Positions 1 to 7,315 of a DNA stretch of 18,879 nt are shown here, one piece after another. Source of the stretch: CAYOVG01 sp964407285. GTDB lineage: Bacteria > Desulfobacterota > Syntrophobacteria > Syntrophobacterales > Syntrophobacteraceae. Both the position numbers and the translations under genes were made by a program. The notes beneath the pieces were generated by a model, which saw nothing but the letters and a program-made list of their open reading frames with translations, did no database searches and was not told the DNA's origin. The stretch spans positions 1 through 18,879 of the forward strand of contig CAYOVG010000103.1 in assembly GCA_964407285.1 (NCBI GenBank), in the 5' to 3' direction. Numbering within the stretch: the first letter of the stretch is position 1; every line of letters begins with the position of its first letter.

Positions 1-3
1 GCC

Positions 4-46
4 GGGTCAATTTATCTAAGCGTCACTGGGTCAGTTTCGGTAAGCG
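4..46. repeat. Tandem direct repeat resembling an IS end
   Basis: Two 19-base units, GGGTCAATTTATCTAAGCG (4-22) and GGGTCAGTTTCGGTAAGCG (28-46), differ at four positions and are 24 bases apart. Repeated GGGTCA-N-TTT units of this kind are found at the ends of some IS21-family elements, so the window may begin just inside or at the end of such an element. This is inferred from motif resemblance only, because the rest of the element would lie outside the window. Confidence 0.35.
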
Positions 47-60
47 CCGAAGGCCATTGT

Positions 61-865
61 GGGTCTTGGCGATCTTCTGGAACTTCGGATTTGGAAACAT
101 GGTTAAGAAGACATTGTGCGCAATGTGAGCCGGGATGTGGAGGGCTACTATCAAAGCAAGCCCGCCTTTGAGGAGGAGTCGGAGAGATCGGTCCTTTGTG
201 CCACCATTGATTGTACGGGAGTGGTCACGGTGGCTTCGCAACGGACGGGTGAGGCGAAGAAACACGACGGGTACAAGGAAAAGAAGGGACGCTGTCACGC
301 TCGGCGGTGGTCACCTCTGATTTCAGCTTTAGACCCGAGAAGCGCACTGCCAAAGAGATGATCGAGGTGCTCATGAAAGAGCACAAAAACAAAAAGAGCA
401 AGGAAGAAGGAACCCGAAAGGCCAAGCCTCGCTCCCCTCTCAACAAGCAAGTGTTTGCCACTATGACGGGAGAAGCGGATGCAGTCAAACTCTTGGCCGA
501 CCGGATCGCCGGAAGAGATCCGGAGGCAAAGAAACCGATCTATGTGCAGCTTGACGGAGACCCTGCCCTTGATGGTCTGAGAGGGTCTGTGGATTGTGTC
601 TGGACGTTATGCAACACCATGGACTGCGTCTGGGAAGCGGGCACGGCGCTGTTCGGAGAAGCAAACCAGACCGGAAAAGGATGAGTGAGAAAGCAAGGTC
701 CGGCCATCTTGGAAGGAGATGTGGGGACGGTCATCGGGAGCCTGCGCCCTGCGCCGGACCATCACCAAAAGAGCGGATCAACTGGGGGAATCGAGGACCA
801 AAGTTCTTCGGAAAACGGTCACCCACCTCCACAACCACCGTCACATGAATGGATTACGCTTAGTA
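61..865 (+). pseudogene. Decayed ISKra4-like transposase fragment
   Basis: Transposase-like protein can be followed on the plus strand only by switching frames. One frame at about 116-290 gives a VEGYYQSKPAFEEESE segment followed by an IDCTGVV segment, resembling the DGKGV-type region of ISKra4 transposases. A second frame from about 307 to 580 reads SDFSFRPEKRTAKEM and then SPLNKQVFATMTGEADAVK and a YVQLDGDPALDGL segment. Other frames then give WEAGTALFGE, RKQGPAILEGDVGTVIG and finally HNHRHM before a stop. At least three frameshifts, a missing N-terminal part and a missing C-terminal part show that it is inactive. It ends a few bases from the 3' end of the CARF nuclease gene. The family name rests on recalled sequence patterns. 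Confidence 0.7.
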
Positions 866-873
866 TGAGCGAT

Positions 874-1893
874 TCATAATGAACACATAACCAGCGGAAT
901 GAGAGATTCAACCTCCCAATCCGCACGAGTCCGCCAGTTCTGTGGCAGTTTGGCCTGGTATACATCGATCCCATATTTGCGTGCTACATCAGGCTCTTCC
1001 ACTCTCCCGGCGATTGTCACCAACCATGACTTGACTCGTTCCGGATGGGATGGTTTCAACTCCTCAATGATTTTTTGCTTCTTACGCTCCAAACGTTCAA
1101 GCCATTCCGTCTGAACCGGTTCTTCGCGCATCTTGCATTCACACAATAGTAGCTCCCTTGTTCCATCCAATTCACGAGAAGCCAGAATGTCCAGTTCCCC
1201 AAGCCCCTCGCAATTCAAATAGTCAGGAAAAAACTGATATTCTATCCGGGAATATGCAGGTTCCAAAACAGTGGACAGATAAGCTCCTACCGTAAATTCG
1301 AAAATTCGAGCAAGCCATGTAGTTGGTGCTATTATTCCCCTCTCTCCGAGCGACAATAGTGGAATCTCTACAAAGCTGACTCGATTAGGTAATGGTCTAA
1401 GATACTGTCTTCGTCTGTTCAAAGGTAACTTCAAAAGAGAGGTAATATTACCATTTTGTTCCAGATCCTCATCCACAAGGATGCTAAAAATCTTCGTAGG
1501 CTTACAAACCTGAGCGGCCATCGCTGCTGCTGCAACCATACTCTTGCGACCACCAGTAAGGTTAACATATACAGAATGCCCTGAGGTTAAATTACTCTGT
1601 AGTAGTTGGAGAATTATTTTCCTAAATCTATAGAGATCCGTGCTATCATAAATTTCGTTACTTGGAATAGTCGCTTTAGAATACTTAGTAATAGTACCTA
1701 TCTCATCTCTGGAACGCAATAATTCTGCTTCAATTTCTCGCTCACAAAGCTTACTTAGATGATTCATAGTAGTGACTGTTATTATTTCATCCATTACCCC
1801 AAAACCATTTTCATGCAAGAAGTAATATGCTGCGGTCACTACCCCTGGAGCCATTCCTAGTGGAGAAATCAAAAGTTTTCCCATAGTATTCAT
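874..1893 (-). CDS. CARF / PD-(D/E)xK effector nuclease (Card1/Can2-like layout), intact copy
   Basis: This 339-residue protein is a probable ancillary nuclease switched on by the cyclic oligoadenylate made by type III Cas10. The N-terminal half resembles a CARF (Rossmann-like) sensor: a first strand and loop ISPLGMAPGVVTAAYY at residues 9-24, then NLTGGRKSM at 111-119, the typical CARF ligand-binding loop. The C-terminal half carries a PD-(D/E)xK nuclease core, with D235 in GELDIL and E252-C-K254 in LLLCECK, consistent with metal-dependent DNA or RNA cleavage. The last part has the motif WRTRADWE (320-327), shared with the neighbouring paralogue. The ATG at 1893 follows TAGGTAG; an ATG at codon 4 is an alternative start. 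A 301-base gap separates it from the rest of the operon, so it may have its own promoter. CARF and nuclease are assigned from motifs; substrate and ligand size cannot be told. Confidence 0.8.
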   Translation of the reverse strand: MNTMGKLLISPLGMAPGVVTAAYYFLHENGFGVMDEIITVTTMNHLSKLCEREIEAELLRSRDEIGTITKYSKATIPSNEIYDSTDLYRFRKIILQLLQSNLTSGHSVYVNLTGGRKSMVAAAAMAAQVCKPTKIFSILVDEDLEQNGNITSLLKLPLNRRRQYLRPLPNRVSFVEIPLLSLGERGIIAPTTWLARIFEFTVGAYLSTVLEPAYSRIEYQFFPDYLNCEGLGELDILASRELDGTRELLLCECKMREEPVQTEWLERLERKKQKIIEELKPSHPERVKSWLVTIAGRVEEPDVARKYGIDVYQAKLPQNWRTRADWEVESLIPLVMCSL

Positions 1894-1913
1894 CTACCTA
1901 TTAGTTTAGCATA

Positions 1914-1975
1914 CCAAATAATATTTGGAAATTAATAATGGATATCTACGGCATCGCAATATAATGTTTCCAAAT
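1914..1975. promoter_or_regulatory. Inverted CCAAAT/ATTTGG half-sites upstream of the CARF nuclease gene
   Basis: A perfect 7-bp inverted repeat (CCAAATA, one central base, TATTTGG; 1914-1928) lies 21 bases upstream of the ATG at 1893. A further half-site, TTTCCAAAT, occurs at 1967-1975 and pairs with ATTTGGAAA at 1923-1931. The AT-rich sequence and three related half-sites suggest a promoter-operator region, but no convincing -35/-10 pair was found and no regulator is known. Confidence 0.3.
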
Positions 1976-2194
1976 ACAAATCAGACTAGGATACTTTGTT
2001 CCCAGTACGCGGAAAGCTCTCTTGGCACCAATGCTACTGAACTAAATCTAAATCGTCATTCCCGCGAAAGCAGCGAGGATCTAGTACTTTCAAGGTCTTC
2101 TGGGCCCCCGATTGCGCTGAGTGCATCGCCAGATCAACAGCACTGTCTCTTGGTTTAACATGGACATGTCAACTCCACTGCAGGATCATATATA
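1976..2194. other. Intergenic spacer between the two CARF paralogues
   Basis: No gene is supported here. It contains a degraded copy of a dispersed repeat beginning CGTCATTCCCGCG at 2054-2066; the same 13 bases occur in inverse orientation at 13061-13073. No clear terminator hairpin with a T-run was seen after the stop of the upstream gene at 2195. The sequence is mixed in composition, AT-rich at its left end and GC-richer within the repeat. Confidence 0.5.
2054..2066 (+). repeat. Dispersed repeat fragment CGTCATTCCCGCG
   Basis: Thirteen bases identical to the reverse complement of 13061-13073. The following AAAGCAGCGAGGATCTAG looks like a mutated version of the usual continuation (AAAGCGGGAATCCAG) of this kind of intergenic repeat, so the copy is degraded. 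Confidence 0.5.
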
Positions 2195-3178
2195 CTATAG
2201 TTTCTCCAAAGCAATTATTTCCCAATCGGCCCGCGTCCTCCAACCAGAAGGTAGGTGTGCATAATACAATTCTATACCGTATTTATTGGCCCTTTCAATA
2301 TTCTCTCTGTCACTATTTATTGTAACAATTGAAGCCTTTACTCTATTTCTGCTACTTGGGCTCATAGACTCTAGTATAGTATCTCTCTTATCAGATAGCC
2401 TAGCAAAGTAATCATTATCAATAATATTGGAAGTTAGAGTGCACATGCATAACAGAAATTCAAGAGTTCCTTCTGACACTCTTGAAGCGAAAATATCTAC
2501 ATTGCCGTATCTATTACCAGACTTATTTGGCCAGTGGTTATACATAATAGAAGTGTATACCATATCACCAGAAGTCATAATATAATTTCCAACAGCATAT
2601 ATAAATACGCGCATCTGAAACGGTAAGCCTATTGGTATTTTATCTCCAAAACTTAGGAGCGGGACATTTATAATTGAGATATGGTCTTTAGATGGCTTTA
2701 GATATCTTCTTTTTTCCTCATCAGACATCCTCAATAGATAAATTATATCTCCATTCTTTTCTACACTACACGCTAAGCTAATATCAAACAATAGTTCAGG
2801 CTTACAAAGCATTGCTGATAGGCTAAGAATCGCGGCCACCACACTACTACTGGATGCTATGCTAACATAAGTCCTATTGTTAAGCATATTATTACGCATT
2901 AATATTGTTGATACTAATCTTCTAAGAGAATAAACATCTGCAACACTGGTAATAGAACTAATCGGACTCTTATATCTTTCGTAATCAATAAAATTACCAG
3001 TCTCAACCTCTATCCGCTCTAATTCTCTTATTATTTCCTTTTCGCATATATCAGATATATTATTAGACAATGATATAGTAATAAGCTTATCTATATTTCT
3101 GTGAGAATATAGAAGTGCGTAATATGATGAAGTTACTAGTCCGGGAACAGATTCTAAGACAGAAAGCAAAATATTCAC
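2195..3178 (-). CDS. Degenerate CARF / PD-(D/E)xK paralogue (predicted pseudo-nuclease)
   Basis: This 327-residue protein is a clear paralogue of the product of 874-1893. The two align end to end and share NxxDICE/LCE-type helices, VPLLSFGD versus IPLLSLGE, and the C-terminal LPxxWRTRADWE; about half the residues agree over the last 50. The functional motifs are nevertheless gone. The CARF loop NLTGGRKSM is replaced by SIASSSSVV (106-114), removing the glycines and basic residues. The nuclease ExK is replaced by M245-C-T247 in LLCMCTL, although D228 is kept. The frame is uninterrupted. The gene is much more AT-rich than the core cas genes. GTG at 3178 is chosen because GGGAG precedes it at suitable distance, and it lies 16 bases after the HEPN-like gene. 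It may dimerise with the active copy, sequester a ligand or bind another one; its function is unknown. Confidence 0.8.
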   Translation of the reverse strand: MNILLSVLESVPGLVTSSYYALLYSHRNIDKLITISLSNNISDICEKEIIRELERIEVETGNFIDYERYKSPISSITSVADVYSLRRLVSTILMRNNMLNNRTYVSIASSSSVVAAILSLSAMLCKPELLFDISLACSVEKNGDIIYLLRMSDEEKRRYLKPSKDHISIINVPLLSFGDKIPIGLPFQMRVFIYAVGNYIMTSGDMVYTSIMYNHWPNKSGNRYGNVDIFASRVSEGTLEFLLCMCTLTSNIIDNDYFARLSDKRDTILESMSPSSRNRVKASIVTINSDRENIERANKYGIELYYAHLPSGWRTRADWEIIALEKL

Positions 3179-3194
3179 TATACTACTCCCAGAT

Positions 3195-4331
3195 TTAACT
3201 TATCGGAAAGCATATTGGTTTCTGCAATAGAATTCCATCTTGAGAATCACCTACTCGCCGCCAGTAAAACATTTCTTTATAAGGAACAAATTCTACAAAA
3301 TCCTCCACATACCTATCGTATTGTAGACCATATTCATCATAATAATCAAGACGCATCTCTCCCCGACTATTTATTAGCTTTCTTCTCATAATTATTATTG
3401 GAGGAAAGAAAGGCCTAACTTCAGTAGAAAATCGTAATAGACTATCTACTATATTTACAGTTATTGATCGCATCTCGACTGATGGGTCATTGTGTGTAGG
3501 TTTATCTCTATGGGCAAAGTATCTACGGTCCTTATTTAATTTTATAAGAAATTCAATGGATGCATCTAACATTACTGATGTATGTCCGAAGCAATTATAG
3601 CATTTATCACCAAAATACGATCCATCCACCGAGTTCAGATAATCATTCAATTCTTGAATATACTCTAAATATTTATTTAGACTTAGTATCCAGGAACCCT
3701 CCCGCGGTGCCAATACTCTCTTGACTATCTTTGGGAGAGTATTCACGTCTATTACATTACATTCTATATCAGAACTAAACAATGCCCTACAGTAAAAGTC
3801 AGTTAATAGCTTTAATAAAGCTACAGTACTATTAAATGCATTAATACCACATTCTTCAATATCTCTCCATTTAGGACGATCAAAGGAAAGTTTATGCCTC
3901 GATTCCTCTAAATCAGAAACAAAAAACTTTAACCCACCTATAGGAGGAACAGAATTCACAAAGCCAAGCCATTCCATTATATTCGTAATTCGCATATCAG
4001 CAGTATATTTTTCACCGTATAATCTTTTCTGTCCAAGATATTCACGTTCTACATCAATCAGAAATGCATCATCAAGACTCCTTACTATTTCAGTTGGATA
4101 ATCCGTACAAGCAAGTTCACAGAAGCTTCTTACCTGCTCATCACGTCTATCACGAAAATAAGATAAGGTGCCATATCTTGATAGGATATCCTCTATATGG
4201 TTCACAGCTTCCTCAGTTGCCTGGCGAAGATACTCTTCAATTAGCCACGCTAGACGGAGATGAGGATCAGCTGGAAGAGTGTTTGGATCCGTCATATTTT
4301 GCATATTGTGATCCATTTGTGAGATAAACAC
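3195..4331 (-). CDS. Large unknown protein with a HEPN-type R-x4-H motif
   Basis: The protein has 378 residues if the GTG at 4331 is used; the ATG at codon 6 (4316) is an alternative, and neither has a strong ribosome-binding site. It is mostly helical and has no predicted membrane segment. Near residues 215-275 a long helical stretch leads into KDRRYFAHRDKP, giving R269-x4-H274, the catalytic pattern of HEPN ribonucleases (RxxxxH, often followed by RD). A small C-x2-C-x2-H cluster (CYNCFGH, 244-250) lies just before it. No CARF domain was recognised, so how it would be activated is unclear. It lies 22 bases downstream of the 116-codon gene and 16 bases upstream of the degenerate CARF paralogue, suggesting co-transcription with the type III-D effector genes. 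Its base composition is AT-rich like the downstream gene, implying separate acquisition. The HEPN call rests on one motif and could be wrong; the protein was not otherwise recognised. Confidence 0.6.
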   Translation of the reverse strand: MFISQMDHNMQNMTDPNTLPADPHLRLAWLIEEYLRQATEEAVNHIEDILSRYGTLSYFRDRRDEQVRSFCELACTDYPTEIVRSLDDAFLIDVEREYLGQKRLYGEKYTADMRITNIMEWLGFVNSVPPIGGLKFFVSDLEESRHKLSFDRPKWRDIEECGINAFNSTVALLKLLTDFYCRALFSSDIECNVIDVNTLPKIVKRVLAPREGSWILSLNKYLEYIQELNDYLNSVDGSYFGDKCYNCFGHTSVMLDASIEFLIKLNKDRRYFAHRDKPTHNDPSVEMRSITVNIVDSLLRFSTEVRPFFPPIIIMRRKLINSRGEMRLDYYDEYGLQYDRYVEDFVEFVPYKEMFYWRRVGDSQDGILLQKPICFPIS

Positions 4332-4353
4332 TATTCTTAATTCTTATTCGTAA

Positions 4354-4704
4354 TCATGAGACATGATATCTTGATCTCTGAGTATTTACAGCATAATACG
4401 TCATCATTCTAAAAGCCCAACTGATCGCCAGCATCGCCCTCTCATCATTCATTTCTTTGAGTTGCTCTCTACATACCTTAAGAATTCTCTCAAAATACAC
4501 CCTTGTCCGTCGGCTCCGAATATACTCATTACTGCGGGACAAGCGTTCAATGAGCATCAGGAACTTAGTCTTATCACGGTGGAGGCGAAAGTAAGTCACC
4601 ACTTTTCCAAGTTCATTTCGATCCACGTCTATCGCAAGATCTCTGGCGATTGTGTGTACACGCTCCCATTCCTGCGCGGTTAGCTCCATAGAAAATCCCT
4701 TCAA
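4354..4704 (-). CDS. Small helical protein in the type III-D operon, function unknown
   Basis: This 116-residue, highly charged, probably all-helical protein has no cysteine pairs, membrane segment or signal peptide. Notable stretches are VVTYFRLHRDKTKFLML, SRRTRVYFERILKVCREQL and a C-terminal AISWAFRMMTYY. The start at 4704 (MKGFSM) lies 3 bases after the stop of the preceding RAMP gene and follows no strong ribosome-binding site; ATG at codon 6 is possible, so translation may be coupled. Its position, size and basic helical nature suggest an accessory subunit or regulator of the type III-D complex, perhaps RNA-binding. I did not recognise the family with confidence. Confidence 0.7.
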   Translation of the reverse strand: MKGFSMELTAQEWERVHTIARDLAIDVDRNELGKVVTYFRLHRDKTKFLMLIERLSRSNEYIRSRRTRVYFERILKVCREQLKEMNDERAMLAISWAFRMMTYYAVNTQRSRYHVS

Positions 4705-4707
4705 TAA

Positions 4708-5751
4708 TTAATACATCCCCGTCGGGGCAGATCTGCTGTTGTTTGGATCTAGAATAACGGCAAGAGCCTTATGTTGCTGCTGCAGTATTAGCTTCTCTGC
4801 AAATGCATCCTGAATCCGGTCGGCAACAAAACGCATCAATTCTTCATCTTCAAGTTGAGCACACGCACACTCATAGTTCAGAAAATAGGCATCATCAAGC
4901 AGTTCCAAAGCTACCGGTTTGAATTGCACGCTCCCGAGGCACACGGGTTTTCCTCCACCCAACATCGGACAAAAAGAGCCATCCAGTCCCATGGCAAAAA
5001 ATAGCAGCCCCAATTCAGATGCTCTGAGATTCTCGAATTGCAGTTTCCCGTCCAAAACGCTTTTTTCTGGGATGACCTCGACACTCGCACCAGCTGTATG
5101 ATCCGCTCTTTTGCCGTGAAAATAGAACTTTCGTCCTTTGTACAGCCGACGGCTGTCGAAATAGGTGCGGGGAGCCTGTCCCGCACGCGGGCGATATAGA
5201 GGAGGCAGCCGGTAAGACATGGTAGCTGTTTCTCCATTTGTGAGCAGTGCATCATCGAGACTAATCCGAGCCAGGCGACTCATGGTTCCAAACAAAGAAC
5301 ATGCGGGACAAATTGCTTCCGGCCTGCACAGCCGCGCCGCAGATGGATTGGGCAATAGCCGTCGATCAACCCTGCTGACGCTGATGCATGAGGCCGTGAC
5401 CGCTTCCACGATGGAACGTAGGGCGCCTTTGATAGACGATCCCGGGACGGCTGGAATAGCTTGGGCTCCGACTGCCGCCCGGTAGCAACTACGGATCACC
5501 CGGCCCGCACTTCCTCCGACATCCTCACTAAATGCATATTGACCGGAACTAATGAACAGATGGTTGAGGACCAGCAACCGATAATGCATCGCCCCCGAAT
5601 AGACTTCGGTATCCAGAACGAATCTTTCATGGCCGACTTTCGGCCTCTCTTGCCTCAGATTCTTCGTGAACGGTACAAAATCAAAGGGCTTTGGGGACAT
5701 AGGCCCAAAGCTTTTGAAATTCCTGATACCCGGTCCATTTCTGTCCCTCAT
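4708..5751 (-). CDS. Divergent Cas7/Csm5-like RAMP protein of the type III-D complex
   Basis: This 347-residue RAMP-fold protein is the last Cas7-like gene of the operon. Diagnostic segments are IPAVPGSSIKGALRSIVEA (the PGSSxKGxxR motif after the first strand), CPACSLFGT (the CxxC-LFG motif shared by all Csm3-like proteins here) and a C-terminal glycine loop, PMLGGGKPVCLGS, that departs from the usual RSRGLG. An N-terminal extension of about 45 residues precedes the fold. No aspartate sits in the loop before PGSS where the other three Cas7 proteins keep a candidate target-cleaving residue, so this subunit is probably structural, perhaps capping the filament like Csm5. Its start overlaps the csx19 stop by 4 bases. 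III-D loci carry several Cas7 paralogues, which fits. Confidence 0.8.
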   Translation of the reverse strand: MRDRNGPGIRNFKSFGPMSPKPFDFVPFTKNLRQERPKVGHERFVLDTEVYSGAMHYRLLVLNHLFISSGQYAFSEDVGGSAGRVIRSCYRAAVGAQAIPAVPGSSIKGALRSIVEAVTASCISVSRVDRRLLPNPSAARLCRPEAICPACSLFGTMSRLARISLDDALLTNGETATMSYRLPPLYRPRAGQAPRTYFDSRRLYKGRKFYFHGKRADHTAGASVEVIPEKSVLDGKLQFENLRASELGLLFFAMGLDGSFCPMLGGGKPVCLGSVQFKPVALELLDDAYFLNYECACAQLEDEELMRFVADRIQDAFAEKLILQQQHKALAVILDPNNSRSAPTGMY

Positions 5752-6284
5752 CTTTTAGTCTCCTTGGAGTTCTCGCCCTCTATTCCACAGAACCGGGTAA
5801 GAATCAGTACACCATTCCTTCGATACATCCTGGTTTGGATATAGACAAACTCCAGAGGCATATCCAACGGGTATTGAAGCACTCTGGGGATGCCCGCCTG
5901 CAGCCACTCCTGGATACCGTTCTTTTCTTCCATGCCGGTGAGAAACGACCGATGGCGGCCCCACAGATAGATTCTGCCGTCGCCGCCGGCCTCCACTTCC
6001 TTTCTTTTCCAGCCCTTGCGATCGAATTCATGTCGAGGGACGTCGCTAAGCGCGAGTAGCTGAAAGAGTTGTTCCCCCATCTCTTGCCAGCGTATTTCAA
6101 GCTCCGGTCCAAATGCCCGCCCCCTCTCCCATGGCTGCCAGTCCTCTTCGGGAACCCCAAAACAATCAAAACGGATTTCACTTTGAGATTCCTGGATGAG
6201 GTAGCTAAATAATGTCGAAGATTCCGAGAGAGAGCTTCCGACCTCAAAAAGAGGAACATTCTTACTGTACAGGTACCCCTCCAT
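5748..6284 (-). CDS. csx19: Csx19, type III-D signature protein
   Basis: This 178-residue soluble protein has the size and pattern I associate with Csx19 (TIGR03984 family), a marker of type III-D systems. Recognisable stretches are GRAFGPELEIRWQEMGEQL, the GGDGRIYLWG turn, and the late segment AGIPRVLQYPLDMPLEFVY followed by a final strand with LTRFCG. It has no nuclease motif; family members are thought to be structural or accessory parts of the effector complex. The start at 6284 follows GGGAG and comes 1 base after the upstream cas7 stop, and its end overlaps the next RAMP gene by 4 bases, so it is translated as part of the operon. Identification is by recalled family pattern and synteny. 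Confidence 0.75.
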   Translation of the reverse strand: MEGYLYSKNVPLFEVGSSLSESSTLFSYLIQESQSEIRFDCFGVPEEDWQPWERGRAFGPELEIRWQEMGEQLFQLLALSDVPRHEFDRKGWKRKEVEAGGDGRIYLWGRHRSFLTGMEEKNGIQEWLQAGIPRVLQYPLDMPLEFVYIQTRMYRRNGVLILTRFCGIEGENSKETKR

Positions 6285-6285
6285 C

Positions 6286-7314
6286 TCAGCTCCCTGCTTT
6301 GTTACGCCAGTCCTCTACAAAAGCCCGCCAATGTACGACACTGGAACCTAGAATATGCTCGATATCCCCAAGACTATCGAACACCACCGCCACTCTCCCA
6401 TATGAGCCGTCATCAGCCACAACTCCACCTGTCGGCAAGGGCATCGCATCTTCAGACCGAAAGTCGTACATCTTGATCCAATCCGGATCCAATAACTCAG
6501 CCGCACCGAATGCACTGCCGATAAAATCCTTGCCATTTTCATCGGGTCGGAAACGTCCCGGATAAGCAATTTCCATCTGCTTGAACCGCAAATTCACCCG
6601 CCCGAGCCCGCGTGACTTGGAGAAACCGATAGGTACCCGCTCCCGCGCGATGTCACGCAGGGCTATGGCCAGCAATCCCACCTGCCAGAGTTGAAAATTA
6701 CGGAAAACGAGGTCTCCGAAGAAAACCCCCTTCGTTACCACCTCCAGGTTAAATGGACCGACAGCCACTGCCCCTGAGACTCTGTCGATAGCGACACCGT
6801 CACGTTGGCCGGTACTATTGGCAGCATCAAGAGCGGCAAGATCTTCCGGAGCGCTCGGATCCAAAGGATAGGCATCCGAAAAGCGCACGTGCGATGCCAG
6901 TGACGTATTGCCGAAAATACGGCAGACTGCGCAGGAACGGGCATATTTGGCAGCGGAAGCATCCTCCGTCCTTTCTCTTGACTTCTGCCTGTCGAACCAT
7001 TTGCCGCAAGAATAATCAATCTTGCCCTTCTTGTCGGAATCACCCAGAGGATTGCAGCTAAAAGGTGGATCATGCGTGCTGCCGTGCCCGACCGTTCGGG
7101 CTATTTTCTCACAGTAAGAACGGACCGTTCCTTTCAGGCTCGACCCCGGCAGATAAACGGTAGGGCGGCCCAAAGCCGCATGTTCCAGGCGAACGAAATT
7201 CATATCCAGAAGAGTCGGGTCGGCTCCCGCCTCTTTGCCCGATTTAATCAGTATGGGGCCTCTGGGTTCAATTGCGTAGCCCAGCCGCAGTTCATTTACA
7301 ACTTGCCTGTGCAT
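6286..7314 (-). CDS. Cas7 (Csm3-like) RAMP subunit, third copy
   Basis: This 342-residue Cas7-family backbone subunit would bind crRNA and form part of the filament. Motifs in order are an N-terminal strand and loop with TLLDMNFVRLEH (D37 a candidate target-RNA-cleaving residue), VYLPGSSLKGTVRSYCE, CAVCRIFGNTSLASH (CxxC-x-FG), a VAIDRVSG strand, and SKSRGLGRVNLRF, the glycine-rich loop typical of RAMPs. A C-terminal extension of roughly 90 residues beyond the glycine loop is longer than in the other Csm3-like copies. It lies 1 base downstream of the preceding cas7 and 1 base upstream of csx19. Whether it corresponds to Csm3 or Csm5 in position cannot be decided from sequence alone. Confidence 0.85.
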   Translation of the reverse strand: MHRQVVNELRLGYAIEPRGPILIKSGKEAGADPTLLDMNFVRLEHAALGRPTVYLPGSSLKGTVRSYCEKIARTVGHGSTHDPPFSCNPLGDSDKKGKIDYSCGKWFDRQKSRERTEDASAAKYARSCAVCRIFGNTSLASHVRFSDAYPLDPSAPEDLAALDAANSTGQRDGVAIDRVSGAVAVGPFNLEVVTKGVFFGDLVFRNFQLWQVGLLAIALRDIARERVPIGFSKSRGLGRVNLRFKQMEIAYPGRFRPDENGKDFIGSAFGAAELLDPDWIKMYDFRSEDAMPLPTGGVVADDGSYGRVAVVFDSLGDIEHILGSSVVHWRAFVEDWRNKAGS

Positions 7315-7315
7315 C

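Noticed and set aside
2195..3178. Degenerate CARF paralogue as a pseudogene
   Set aside because: The frame is uninterrupted over 327 codons, has a ribosome-binding site and keeps fold-level similarity along its whole length, so it is better called a coding gene that has lost its motifs.
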